DNA of 64,000 nt, from the NCBI GenBank assembly GCA_964416305.1, contig CAYQDM010000015.1, positions 27,237 to 91,236 of the forward strand. The letters are read 5' to 3'. Positions 44,944 to 54,039 of this stretch are shown here, in pieces. Below the pieces are notes generated by a model. It was not told the origin of the DNA. It made no database searches and worked only from the letters and a program-made list of their open reading frames with translations. The number at the start of each line of letters is the position of its first letter. Position 1 is the stretch's first letter. Position numbers and translations under genes: made by a program. The stretch is from Acidaminobacter sp964416305 (GTDB lineage Bacteria > Bacillota > Clostridia > Peptostreptococcales > Acidaminobacteraceae).

Positions 44944-46434
44944 TCAGTTTACCAGTGATTCCGGCGGCAATACCAGTTTGATGGCCCATGGCGGGACATC
45001 AATCTGGCTGGTAACTTCATCCCCCAAAAACACGAAAGCGGTGTCATAAGAGGTTGGGTGTTTGGGGTAGGTACCAAAACCATCGGTAAAATAAATTAAT
45101 CCTTTCAGGTTCTCGAACTCTCCGGCTTCAATCAGCTCTTCCACACGGCGAAAGACAGGTCGAAAATCCGTGCCGCCTTCGCCAAGCAGCTCGAGGGTAC
45201 TCAGAAAAACGTCAAACTCTGCCTGCGACGTAATCTTGGTATCTTTCTGAATCATGTCGTCGCACTGAAGAATATGGAGATTGATCTTCGAGAAAAAGGT
45301 TTCGCTCTGTTTCAGGATATTGTAGGTTTTGTTCAGGAACGCCTGAACCACGGTCCCTGAACAGGAGCCGGAGGTATCAATGGCAATGACAAACTCCTTA
45401 ACCCGCTTGGTCTCCTTATACTCCAGCGGCTCTATTAGCGGTATTTTTTCATAGAGCTTTAGCCCGTAGGTGTAGAAAATGTAATCATATTCATCTTCGT
45501 TGACCTGCATCTCCTCACCCAGAACCGCGAAACGCTTTAAAAAAGCGTTGTAGTCATAAGTTTCCCGCCGAAGGGCGTTCAGGTTGTGGGTCAGGCTGTT
45601 GGGCTGCTCTCCCCAGGCCTTCGAAAAATTTTCTATGTCCATTTTAACGCGGTCACTGATTTTTTGCCAGGTGTCAAAGGCTTCCTGGTGGTCCGCCTCT
45701 GAGGTTCTGGGCATATGTGCTCTTCGAGTCTCAGTGTCGTCTATGTTTTGTTTGTGGTCATTTTTTTCGGCATCCGGCCTGATGTCTTCTTCCCCGCGTT
45801 CATGGTCCCGCTCTCGTTGGCGGCCCGGGTCATCCTCGTTTTCATCACAGTCTTCTTTGTTTTGATCTTCAGTTTCGCGCTCCTGCTCCTCCGGATTTTC
45901 GACGTACCAGGTTTGGTGCTCATCCCGGAAGAAGAGCCTTTTGAGTTCGGAAAATTCTCGTTCACCTAAATTGGCATCCGCCAGGTGTCTGTACAGGGTC
46001 TCAGCCGTTATGGCCGCCAGTTTGGTTTTTAGCGCTTCAATAGATCTGAGTTTTTCTGATTCCAGAGGGTCCGGCGTCTTGTGCACGCCCAGCTCCAGCA
46101 TCAGGTTTTCAACGGTGATATCACACGCCAAATTCCAGCGTTCCCGGTCAATGCCCCTTCCCACGAACGGATGATTGAACACCCAGTGAAAGACGACGTG
46201 CAAATAATCCCTGGATAGAATTTCACGGTCCTTCATGTAGGTTGCAAGCACGTAGCGCGTATTGTAAAAGAAGTGGGTGCCGTCAGAGGCAATGCCCTTC
46301 AGATCAAAGGGAATTGGAACCAGCTGACATAGGGCCATGTCCATGAATCTGAGCGCTACCATCAGTGAATCTCGCGTCAGCTTCATGATTTCCGCAGACA
46401 GCCTGGCAGCCTCCACGGATAAATTCTCCTGCAT
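44944..46434 (-). CDS. vWA-domain protein with degenerate metallopeptidase-like N-terminus
   Basis: The 496-residue protein matches the pair of putative metallopeptidase domain plus VWA-like domain found beside MoxR genes. The N-terminal part reads LHVVFHWVFNHPFVGRG ... RWNLACDITVEN. The usual HExxH is H79-V-V-F-H83 with His88 following, so the catalytic Glu is absent and peptidase activity is doubtful. A highly charged linker (about 176-245, E/D/R/Q-rich) follows. The C-terminal vWA-like domain has the MIDAS start AIDTSGSCSG (about residue 353) and the late FTDGFG. Probable first gene of the operon with the MoxR, LRR and UPF0158 genes. Confidence 0.85.
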   Translation of the reverse strand: MQENLSVEAARLSAEIMKLTRDSLMVALRFMDMALCQLVPIPFDLKGIASDGTHFFYNTRYVLATYMKDREILSRDYLHVVFHWVFNHPFVGRGIDRERWNLACDITVENLMLELGVHKTPDPLESEKLRSIEALKTKLAAITAETLYRHLADANLGEREFSELKRLFFRDEHQTWYVENPEEQERETEDQNKEDCDENEDDPGRQRERDHERGEEDIRPDAEKNDHKQNIDDTETRRAHMPRTSEADHQEAFDTWQKISDRVKMDIENFSKAWGEQPNSLTHNLNALRRETYDYNAFLKRFAVLGEEMQVNEDEYDYIFYTYGLKLYEKIPLIEPLEYKETKRVKEFVIAIDTSGSCSGTVVQAFLNKTYNILKQSETFFSKINLHILQCDDMIQKDTKITSQAEFDVFLSTLELLGEGGTDFRPVFRRVEELIEAGEFENLKGLIYFTDGFGTYPKHPTSYDTAFVFLGDEVTSQIDVPPWAIKLVLPPESLVN

Positions 46435-46536
46435 CCCAATTCCCTCCTGTTCCCTGATCTAAGCCGTATTTTTATTTCTTATTATGACGGTATCACGCTT
46501 CCAAAAAGAAGTAAAGTGTTTGAAAACAAAAGAAAA

Positions 46537-46563
46537 CCCTGAGTCCGACTCACGGCTGCAGGG
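46537..46563 (-). terminator. Terminator between small paralogue gene and vWA gene
   Basis: On the minus strand CCCTG pairs with CAGGG around an inner TGAGT/ACTCA stem, followed by T4CT4. Confidence 0.6.
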
Positions 46564-46595
46564 CTGTCCAGCTTATTGTTCACGTTCTTGCTAAA

Positions 46596-46922
46596 TCATT
46601 TTTCAAGCGGCTTCAGCACAACTTCAATCTTTGCGCTGTCCGCGATGCCAATTTTCCCGGAAGCGACATCTACGCCAAACTCAAGATTAAGCTTGACCTG
46701 ATCCAGTTTAAACCCTGCTTCCTTCTGTTTTTCACTCTGCGCGGAAATTATTTTGCTGAGATTGTTCATAACGTTATCATAGGCTTTTTCGAATGTATCT
46801 GTGCTTACTTCTAAATAATTGGGCGTCTCCATATTCTCGCTGCCCATAAAATCATAGTCTTGATCCTCACTGAAAACAAAAGGAATCATATCCGTGTTGT
46901 CCTTTTTTTCTGGTTGACTCAT
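46596..46922 (-). CDS. Small DYDFM-motif protein, paralogue of the one at 53466
   Basis: This 108-residue soluble protein has no signal or membrane segment. It is over half identical to the protein at 53466-53834: both share IPFVxxEDxDYDFM, a helical centre (EKAYDNVMNNLSKIISAQSEKQ), and the C-terminal beta part GFKLDQVKLNLEFGVDVASGKIGIADSAKIEVVLKP. The last part resembles, by eye, the small beta domains called CU044_2847/Trypco that accompany NTP-dependent conflict systems; this is tentative. It lies upstream of the vWA/MoxR genes, separated by a weak terminator. Function unknown. Confidence 0.75.
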   Translation of the reverse strand: MSQPEKKDNTDMIPFVFSEDQDYDFMGSENMETPNYLEVSTDTFEKAYDNVMNNLSKIISAQSEKQKEAGFKLDQVKLNLEFGVDVASGKIGIADSAKIEVVLKPLEK

Positions 46923-47183
46923 ATCGCCCGCCTCCTCATGCTAAATGTCATGCCTTTATTATGCCCAAAAGCAATTGGCTTACTCATAATTTAAAGAAGT
47001 TGAGAGAAGGTTATTATTTTGTCGAGTCATGTCTAAAACTGCCTTTTATTGTCATTTATTGTCTAATTCAGTCGAAAAAAGCAACATTATCCACCCGTTT
47101 GTCTGCAGTTAACATTGCCGTCTCTGTCAATTTACATTAAAATTAGCATATGGCATCCAAAATTCCAAACTCGGGAGGCTCCA

Positions 47184-49274
47184 ATGAACCCAGACCTATT
47201 GCTGCAAATCATCTATAATTCTGCGGTACTGCTCACCATCAGTCTCATCTATGAAATCTCGTTCAGTGCCACTGGAAAATCAAAGCTTCACATCCTGGTC
47301 TCAGGCGCAATCCTAGGTTTAATTGGTATTATCATCATGTCCATCCCTTTCGAACTCCAGGAAGGCATTATATTTGACACACGTTCCATACTGGTTGGCT
47401 TGACCGCCCTTTATTTTGGACTTCCCACCACACTGATCGCAGCCGCCATGATGGCCGGCTACCGCTTTTTTATTGGCGGTGCGGCAGCGCTCACCGGCAT
47501 ATTGGTCATCAGTTTGTCCGCCGTTTTGGGCACCCTCTGGAAAAAACATTTTGCACCCAAGGCCAATGCCTTCAGCTGGAAAAACGCCTTTGCCTTTGGT
47601 ATGACTTTACATATTGGCATGCTCCTGTGTATGCTGACGCTGCCGGGGGAAACCGCTGTTGCCGTCCTCAAGGCCATCACTTTTCCCGTCCTGCTCATTT
47701 ATCCCCTAACTACAGTTCTCCTCAGCAGGCTGATTCACGATCAAAAGCAACAAAAGTCCTCCATTAGCCTGATCAAAGAGGCAGAGGAAAAATACAAAAG
47801 CTTGTTCAACAATCACCATACAGTCATGATGATTGTCGATCCGGAAACCGGCAGTATTGTCGACGCCAACCCTGCCGCAGAAACTTTTTACGGCTGGCCC
47901 ATCGAAACCCTTAAAACCATGAAGGTTTCAGACTTGAATACCCTTCCCATGGAAGAAATCAAGCTTCAGATGGAAAAAGCAAAAAACAACAAGCGAAACA
48001 GTTTTATTTTCAAACACCGAAAGGCCAGCGGCGACCTGGCAGACGTCGAAATCTACAGCGGCGCCATCCAGATCCAGGGGAAAACCTTGCTCTACTCCAT
48101 AGTCCACGACATTGGCGACCGCCTAAGGGCTGAAGCAGAGCTCATGGACAGCGTGGAACGCTTCAGACTCCTGGTTGAAAGTTCGCCGGATGCCATTTTC
48201 ATCCAAACTCACGGCTGCTTTACCTACGTTAATGAAGCCACTTTGAAACTCTTCGGTGCCAAAACACCAGATGAGCTGATTGGCCGTCAGATTGTCGATC
48301 AAGTTCATGAGGACTACCGGGATACTGTCAAACAGAGCATTCACGAGCTGAACGTCCTCCAGCGGGCTGTACCTATGAGAGAGGAAGTGCTGCTGAAACT
48401 CGACGGTACGCTGGCCCACTCTGAAATTGCTTCGGTCCCGGTGAAATATAACAATACCATCGGCGCTATAGTCTTTGCCAGGGATATATCAGAGCGAAAA
48501 GCCCATGAAATGAAGCGCATAGAGATCGAATCCCAGCTCCGGCAGCAGCAAAAACTGGAGGCCATTGGCACCCTGGCGGGCGGCGTGGCCCACGAGATCA
48601 ACAACCCCATCAATGGCATCATAAATTACGCCCAGCTGATCTCGGAGGAAATGGAGACGCTCTCGGTCCCAACAGAATATGCGAAAGAAATCATTCACGA
48701 GTCAAAGCGAATCTCCGAAATCGTCAGAAATCTGCTGCAGTTTTCAAGATATGAGAAGCAGTCTCACAGTTATGCAAGCCCTTACGACATCATCAACCAC
48801 ACCGCCTCACTCATCAAGACCGTCATCCGCAAGGACCAGATCAAGTTCTACATTGAACTGGATGAGCACATGCCTGACCTGAAATGTCGAAGCCAGCAGA
48901 TCCAGCAGGTCATCATGAACCTGCTGACCAACGCCCGGGACGCGCTCAACGAAAAATATCCGGGCTTCCATGAGGATAAGATCATGCGCCTCACCTGTCG
49001 TCAAAATGAGCATGACGGCCGCCGGTGGCTGAGGCTGACCGTCGAGGATCACGGCGGCGGGATCCCTCAGGAGGTCCAGAGCAAGATCTTTGAACCGTTC
49101 TTCTCGACCAAGCCCAAGGACATAGGCACCGGCCTGGGGTTGTCCATTAGTTACGGGATCGTCAAAGAACATCATGGTGACCTGTCCTTTGATACTGAAC
49201 AGGGTAAAATGACCAGATTCATGCTGGACCTGCCGGTGGACAACGGCTGGAACATCAACGACAAGGAGCAGTAA
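47184..49274 (+). CDS. Sensor histidine kinase with LytS-type membrane domain and two PAS domains
   Basis: ATG at 47184 follows GGGAGG (696 residues). Residues 1-190 form a 5TMR-LYT-like sensor of several helices (FDTRSILVGLTALYFGLPTTLIAAAMMAGYRFFIGG). PAS domain 1 (about 205-310) and PAS domain 2 (about 325-435) follow. The HisKA domain holds the phosphorylation site LAGGVAHEINNPINGI (His470) and the HATPase domain has N box NLLTNARDALN and G boxes DHGGGIP and GTGLGLSISYGI. The stop codon is one base from the start of the HD-GYP response regulator gene, its clear cognate partner. Signal unknown; LYT domains in LytS-like kinases respond to the envelope or to external metabolites. Confidence 0.93.
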   Translation: MNPDLLLQIIYNSAVLLTISLIYEISFSATGKSKLHILVSGAILGLIGIIIMSIPFELQEGIIFDTRSILVGLTALYFGLPTTLIAAAMMAGYRFFIGGAAALTGILVISLSAVLGTLWKKHFAPKANAFSWKNAFAFGMTLHIGMLLCMLTLPGETAVAVLKAITFPVLLIYPLTTVLLSRLIHDQKQQKSSISLIKEAEEKYKSLFNNHHTVMMIVDPETGSIVDANPAAETFYGWPIETLKTMKVSDLNTLPMEEIKLQMEKAKNNKRNSFIFKHRKASGDLADVEIYSGAIQIQGKTLLYSIVHDIGDRLRAEAELMDSVERFRLLVESSPDAIFIQTHGCFTYVNEATLKLFGAKTPDELIGRQIVDQVHEDYRDTVKQSIHELNVLQRAVPMREEVLLKLDGTLAHSEIASVPVKYNNTIGAIVFARDISERKAHEMKRIEIESQLRQQQKLEAIGTLAGGVAHEINNPINGIINYAQLISEEMETLSVPTEYAKEIIHESKRISEIVRNLLQFSRYEKQSHSYASPYDIINHTASLIKTVIRKDQIKFYIELDEHMPDLKCRSQQIQQVIMNLLTNARDALNEKYPGFHEDKIMRLTCRQNEHDGRRWLRLTVEDHGGGIPQEVQSKIFEPFFSTKPKDIGTGLGLSISYGIVKEHHGDLSFDTEQGKMTRFMLDLPVDNGWNINDKEQ

Positions 49275-49275
49275 A

Positions 49276-50421
49276 ATGAGTAGAGGAATGAGCGGCGATA
49301 TGAGCAGTGATACGGACAGCACATCGAGAAAAATTGTAAACAGCACGCCACAAATCCCAAAAAGCAAAATCTTGGTAGTTGACGACGAAAAGAGTATCCG
49401 CCTGACCCTGAGCGAGATGCTGAAGCGAAACGGTTACGCAGCCGAAATAGCGGAAGATGTCCCAAGTGCACTGAAAAAACTGGATGAGGAAGAGTTCGAT
49501 ATCATCATGACAGATATCGTCATGCCCAAAATGTCCGGACTGGAACTGCTTAAGTCGATCCGCGAACGCTGCCATAGCGTCCAGATCCTCATCATGACCG
49601 GTGATCCCTCTGTGGAAACGGCCTCACAAGCCCTTCATCATGGGGCAAATGACTATTTGATCAAGCCCATAGTCAAAGAGGATCTGCTGAAGGCCGTCGG
49701 CCATGCGGCGCAAATTAAGCAACTGTCCGACCAGAAGAAACGCCTCGAACTCGAGAACAAACTCTACCAGAAGAACCTGGAGCAGATCATCGAACAAAAG
49801 ACCCTGGATTTGCAAAACATCATGGAGAGTATCATTTCACTGCTATCCACCGTGGTTGAGGTTCGAGACCCCTATACTGCGGGCCATCAGCGGCGGGTTG
49901 GAAATCTGTCAGCTGCCATAGCCCGCAAAATGAATCTGGAGGAAGATGTGGTCCAGATGCTGCGCATCATTGGCTACATCCACGACATTGGAAAAATAGA
50001 GGTCCCGGCGGAAATCCTGTCCAAACCGGGCAGACTGAGCCAGGTGGAATTCATGCTCATTAAAAATCACAGTACCACCGGCTTCAACATGCTGAATGAG
50101 GTCCATCTGCCAAAGATTATTGGCGAAACCATTTACCAGCACCATGAGCGAAGTGACGGCAGTGGCTATCCACGGGGCCTCACTGGCCATGAAATCTCCA
50201 TCGAAGCCCATATCCTGATGGTCGCGGATGTCGTTGAAGCCATGATGTCACACCGCCCTTACCGCGCCGCCCTCGGCCTCGACGCCGCCCTGGACGAAAT
50301 CACGGGAAGCGCCGGGACACGGTACCGCGAAGACATTGTCAATGCCTGTGTCAGTCTGTTCCTGGAGGATCACTACGAGATCGAGGACACTGCCTACCAC
50401 ACGACGTTCCCGGTGTTTTAG
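49276..50421 (+). CDS. Response regulator with HD-GYP output domain
   Basis: This 381-residue protein has a receiver domain (31-150) with phospho-acceptor Asp80 in FDIIMTDIVMPKMSG and a lysine in NDYLIKPI. A coiled-coil linker (about 155-195) leads to an HD-GYP domain with VEVRDPYTAGHQRRVG, HDIGKIEVP (H236-D237) and the signature HHERSDGSGYPRGL (G297-Y298-P299). Such proteins hydrolyse cyclic di-GMP when active. The gene is directly coupled to the histidine kinase upstream, so kinase signalling would adjust cyclic di-GMP. A terminator follows. No GGDEF protein is in the window. Confidence 0.95.
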   Translation: MSRGMSGDMSSDTDSTSRKIVNSTPQIPKSKILVVDDEKSIRLTLSEMLKRNGYAAEIAEDVPSALKKLDEEEFDIIMTDIVMPKMSGLELLKSIRERCHSVQILIMTGDPSVETASQALHHGANDYLIKPIVKEDLLKAVGHAAQIKQLSDQKKRLELENKLYQKNLEQIIEQKTLDLQNIMESIISLLSTVVEVRDPYTAGHQRRVGNLSAAIARKMNLEEDVVQMLRIIGYIHDIGKIEVPAEILSKPGRLSQVEFMLIKNHSTTGFNMLNEVHLPKIIGETIYQHHERSDGSGYPRGLTGHEISIEAHILMVADVVEAMMSHRPYRAALGLDAALDEITGSAGTRYREDIVNACVSLFLEDHYEIEDTAYHTTFPVF

Positions 50422-50493
50422 CGAGGAACACGTGATTCAGCGGCGGACTTGACCAGACTACAACCAAACATCTGTTTAGCCCCACTTCAAACT

Positions 50494-50560
50494 AAAATCC
50501 GGTATAGCCTAAGGTCGTTTCACTTCAAACGCCCCCAAGCCAACCGGATTTTATTTTTTT
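50494..50560. terminator. Terminator after the kinase/HD-GYP operon
   Basis: AAAATCCGGT and ACCGGATTTT close a hairpin with inner GTTT/AAAC stem, followed on the plus strand by AT7. Confidence 0.82.
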
Positions 50561-50584
50561 CCAGTGACCTCCTATGCGCTAGGC

Positions 50585-51961
50585 CTATTTCTCAAGGGCT
50601 ATCAGCGCCTGGATATCCGCCCGCTCCCTCTCCAGCAGTTCTCGATCATACCCCTCCAACAATGCTGGGTCCAGCTTGTCCCAAAGGTCTTTGAGAAACA
50701 TCAGCACTGTTCTCCGATTCTCCATAGACGCTTTTTCCATGATAAACCGCAGCGCCTTTAACAGCGACAGCATCACGGACACATCCGACCGACCGTAGTG
50801 AACAATCTGATAGAACCCGGCGTAAAGCTCTTGCTTGAAGTCAATCGCTTCAAATACCGCAGCGCCCTTAGGCACAGCAACTTCTGCACTGCCTGACACC
50901 CCATTTGACCGCTTATGGTCCCCTGTCGCTTCTGATTGAAGATTCGAACCCTTCTCAGCTGCGTAGACAAAGTACCCGCCTTCAAGGTTCGCAAGCCGCG
51001 ACACCAACACCCCCAACATTTTGAGGCAGTGTCTGGCCGTGTTGGGGTCGTTGATGCCTGGCGAAATAGCCCTGAGGGCAATCTCGACGATCTTTTGAAT
51101 AGAAAAATTGAAGTTTTGATATTCCAGTTTTTCGCTGCCAATAGTTATATAGTCGAGGGTTTTCTCCATCTCTCCAGCTTCAGCCGTCAGCTCACGATCA
51201 AAATACAGCACCACGAGCGGCGTCTCATCCGTCACGAATTGCCCGTTAATCTTCTCAATGACCATTTGGCACCCCAGCGATCTGGCCAGCACCGCGAGCT
51301 GTTCATGCTCAATCCGCTGGATATAGCCATAGTGCCTGCTCTTCAGACGCACCACAAAAGCGTGCTCTCCCTTCTCAACCTTTTCCAGCCGCTCGCACCG
51401 TTCCTGCAGCGCATGATACGCCATAATGTTCTCCTCGGCCTCGTCAAAAATCCGTTGAATCAAGTTGTGCGTCTGAATGTAGGAGCCCACGTGCTGTATA
51501 TATACCATAAACTGCACCAGACACACCAGGGCAAATGCTATGCCGATGGTCGCAGAAACCACCAAATGTTCCCCCAGACTGTTGCGCATGAACATCAAAG
51601 TGACGATGGCATAGACAAATCCACCCATGAAGACACCCAAGACCTTCATGGTATCGTCGTCCGCCAGGAAATTCTCCACCGTGCGCGGCGAAAACTGAGC
51701 GGCGTAGGTGGTCAATACAACCATAGTCGTAGAAAACGTAAAGGTCGTCATGGTCATAAGCGATCCGGCTATAACACTGAGAATAGTTTTAGCGAGGTCA
51801 ACACTGGTCAGAAACAAAGTCGGAAAGCCGTCTCCGGGGGATAAGACCCTACTGAAGTCGAACCACCCCACTCCAAAGGCAAGAATAAAGGATAGACCTG
51901 AAATTAGTGCCGGATAAAACCAGACGCGTTTTTGGATCATGAGCTGCAGTTTTTTTAACAT
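50585..51961 (-). CDS. DUF2254-family membrane protein
   Basis: ATG at 51961 follows GGAGGCGTCCGC (458 residues); the frame is open to 52099 but those residues do not look like the family. Four membrane helices lie within the first 170 residues (FYPALISGLSFILAFGVGW ... SVIAGSLMTMTTFTFSTTMVVLTTYAAQFSPR ... GVFMGGFVYAIVTLMF ... IGIAFALVCLVQFMVYIQH). The ASQFSPR-like segment and the later ALRAISPGINDPNTA match DUF2254. A soluble domain follows. Function unestablished. It diverges from the M48 protease gene with about 180 bases between starts. Confidence 0.85.
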   Translation of the reverse strand: MLKKLQLMIQKRVWFYPALISGLSFILAFGVGWFDFSRVLSPGDGFPTLFLTSVDLAKTILSVIAGSLMTMTTFTFSTTMVVLTTYAAQFSPRTVENFLADDDTMKVLGVFMGGFVYAIVTLMFMRNSLGEHLVVSATIGIAFALVCLVQFMVYIQHVGSYIQTHNLIQRIFDEAEENIMAYHALQERCERLEKVEKGEHAFVVRLKSRHYGYIQRIEHEQLAVLARSLGCQMVIEKINGQFVTDETPLVVLYFDRELTAEAGEMEKTLDYITIGSEKLEYQNFNFSIQKIVEIALRAISPGINDPNTARHCLKMLGVLVSRLANLEGGYFVYAAEKGSNLQSEATGDHKRSNGVSGSAEVAVPKGAAVFEAIDFKQELYAGFYQIVHYGRSDVSVMLSLLKALRFIMEKASMENRRTVLMFLKDLWDKLDPALLEGYDRELLERERADIQALIALEK

Positions 51962-52138
51962 GCGGACGCCTCCAATGCCAAAACTTCCTGTGTACAGCGG
52001 CAGATTCTGTCTATGTTGTCTGTTACCCGGAAATTGATTGGAATTGCATAATAACAGGTAAAAGTTTTTATTAATATTATGACAGAAACTTGGGTACAAT
52101 AGTCTGTGACACAGCTACATTCGAGGGAGGTCCAAAGC

Positions 52139-53407
52139 ATGCTGGTCTTCACAATCCTGATCGTCATCCTAACGCTGGTGCTCGAAACAACCATCAGCCT
52201 TTTAAATTACCGCCGCCGCAACCAGCCCATCCCTGAAAATGTCCGGGATGTCTACGACTCAGCTCAATATAAGCGCTGGCTCGACTACACCATGGAGACC
52301 CACAGACTGGCCATGTTCTCTCGGGTCTTCAATACCGGCACTTTGATCGCAATGCTCCTGTTCAACGGATTTCCGTACCTGGCCCAGCGCGCTGACGACC
52401 TGACCGGCCACGAGATCATGAGGATCCTTGTTTTTCTGGGGATGGTCTATTTGCTGCAGTACATCCTGAACCTGGGCTTTAAACTCTACAGAACCTTTGG
52501 AATAGAGTCGCGCTATGGCTTTAATGCAACGACACCCCGCGTGTTTGTTCAGGACCAGATTAAGTCGGTGATCCTGGGACTGCTGCTGGGAGGAGGTCTG
52601 CTCTACTGCCTGCTGTGGCTGTATTTTAATCTGTTCGAAGCATCTTCACAGTCAGGAAGTGGTTCTGCATGGATCCGGGTCTGGTTGGTCTCATGGCTCC
52701 TGATTGTTCTGGTGACTCTGATCGTGAATCTTTTGTATACAAAGGTCTTCATTCGATTGTTTAATACCTTGACGCCTCTGAGGTCGGGACCTCTGTACGA
52801 TCAGATCGTCGAGCTGGCGGACAAAACCGGCTATGCCATTAAGGAAATCAGTGTGATGGACGCCTCCAGGCGCTCTACCCGGCTCAATGCCTTTTTCTCC
52901 GGCTTTGGCCGCTTCAAGCACATTGTGCTCTATGACACTCTCATTGAAAAGTGTGGAACAGAAGAGGTTGTGGCCGTTCTGGCCCATGAAATTGGCCATG
53001 CTAAACATAAGGATGTCCTGAAGAATTTCCTGCTGTCAGTGGTCCAGATTGGTGCGACGCTCGCGCTGCTCCTTTTCTTCCTGACCGCTTCCGGCAGCTG
53101 GGCGCCGTCCTTTGGTTTTTCTACTGCGCACCTCGGTTTTGCCCTCCTCCACTTTGGGATGCTCACGGATCCCCTCGGATTCCTGCTCGGTATACCGCTC
53201 ACTGCCATCTCCCGAAAAGCAGAGTACGCGGCCGATGGTTTCGCTTCCTCCACCGCCAGCGGCCCAGCCATGATTCGCGCTCTTAAAACCCTCGCCCGTG
53301 AGAATTTCTCCAACCTGACCCCTCACCCTCTGGCCGTCAAACTGACCTATACCCACCCGCCCATCAGTCAGCGGATTGAAGCGATCGCGCGGCTTGATGG
53401 AGAGTAG
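52139..53407 (+). CDS. M48-family membrane metalloprotease (CAAX prenyl protease 1-like)
   Basis: ATG at 52139 lies after GAGGGAGGT (422 residues). An N-terminal M48_N domain with several helices (LVFTILIVILTLVLETTISLL; LFNGFPYLAQRADDL) is followed by the catalytic domain with zinc motif AVLAHEIGHAKHKDVLKN and the third-ligand region KAEYAADGFASS. The layout is that of Ste24/CAAX protease 1-type enzymes rather than the shorter HtpX. Bacterial members take part in membrane protein quality control. Divergent from the DUF2254 gene. Confidence 0.92.
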   Translation: MLVFTILIVILTLVLETTISLLNYRRRNQPIPENVRDVYDSAQYKRWLDYTMETHRLAMFSRVFNTGTLIAMLLFNGFPYLAQRADDLTGHEIMRILVFLGMVYLLQYILNLGFKLYRTFGIESRYGFNATTPRVFVQDQIKSVILGLLLGGGLLYCLLWLYFNLFEASSQSGSGSAWIRVWLVSWLLIVLVTLIVNLLYTKVFIRLFNTLTPLRSGPLYDQIVELADKTGYAIKEISVMDASRRSTRLNAFFSGFGRFKHIVLYDTLIEKCGTEEVVAVLAHEIGHAKHKDVLKNFLLSVVQIGATLALLLFFLTASGSWAPSFGFSTAHLGFALLHFGMLTDPLGFLLGIPLTAISRKAEYAADGFASSTASGPAMIRALKTLARENFSNLTPHPLAVKLTYTHPPISQRIEAIARLDGE

Positions 53408-53423
53408 ATAAACACAAAAAAAT

Positions 53424-53462
53424 ATAGGGCAGCTGGTGCGATACCGCACCTGCTGCCCTTCT
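53424..53462. terminator. Bidirectional terminator
   Basis: GGGCAGC-GGTGCG pairs with CGCACC-GCTGCCC, flanked by A and T runs, between the converging M48 gene and the small DYDFM gene. Confidence 0.87.
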
Positions 53463-53465
53463 CTT

Positions 53466-53834
53466 TTAGACTGCTGCACCTAATTGTTTTGTTACCTCAA
53501 ATACTTGCACCTGATCTACCGGTTTTAGCACAACCTCAATTTTTGCTGATCCATCCAGCCCAATCCTGCCGCTGGTGGAATCCAGTTTGAATTCGAGATT
53601 CAGTGTGACCTGGTCTACTTTAAATCCATTTTCCATTTGTTTTTCGCCCTGTTTGGCTATGGACCTGCTGATGTTGGTGAGTGCCTGATCATAGGCATTT
53701 CCAAAGGCCTCTGCAGAAACCTCTTTGTAATTGGAAGGGAACATGTCTCCTCCGCGCATAAAGTCGTAGTCGAGATCTTCATTAAGGACAAAAGGGATCC
53801 TATCGTTAGCGTGGATGACATCTTTTTTACTCAT
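53466..53834 (-). CDS. Small DYDFM-motif protein, paralogue of the one at 46596
   Basis: This 122-residue protein is preceded by GGAGGG. It aligns along nearly its whole length with the 108-residue protein at 46596-46922: IPFVLNEDLDYDFM, SAEAFGNAYDQALTNISRSIAKQGEKQ, and GFKVDQVTLNLEFKLDSTSGRIGLDGSAKIEVVLKP. It has an extra 20-residue tail. There is no signal peptide or membrane helix. The gene stands alone, convergent with the protease gene. Function unknown; the conserved N-terminal DYDFM segment has no match I recognise. Confidence 0.75.
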   Translation of the reverse strand: MSKKDVIHANDRIPFVLNEDLDYDFMRGGDMFPSNYKEVSAEAFGNAYDQALTNISRSIAKQGEKQMENGFKVDQVTLNLEFKLDSTSGRIGLDGSAKIEVVLKPVDQVQVFEVTKQLGAAV

Positions 53835-54039
53835 GTTTATTCCCTCCTAATTTTTCGTTAAATTTTTGTTGATATTATTTGCTTAGGTAAAATTATTTAT
53901 GTATTTGTTAAATTGACTATAACACAGGAATTCTGAATATTCAATAAATAATTTCGGAATAATGAAAATATTTTTCGAATCAGAGTTAAAATCAACGTTT
54001 TTATGAAAATATTTTTAGTGATCAAAAAGCTGGCGTCAG

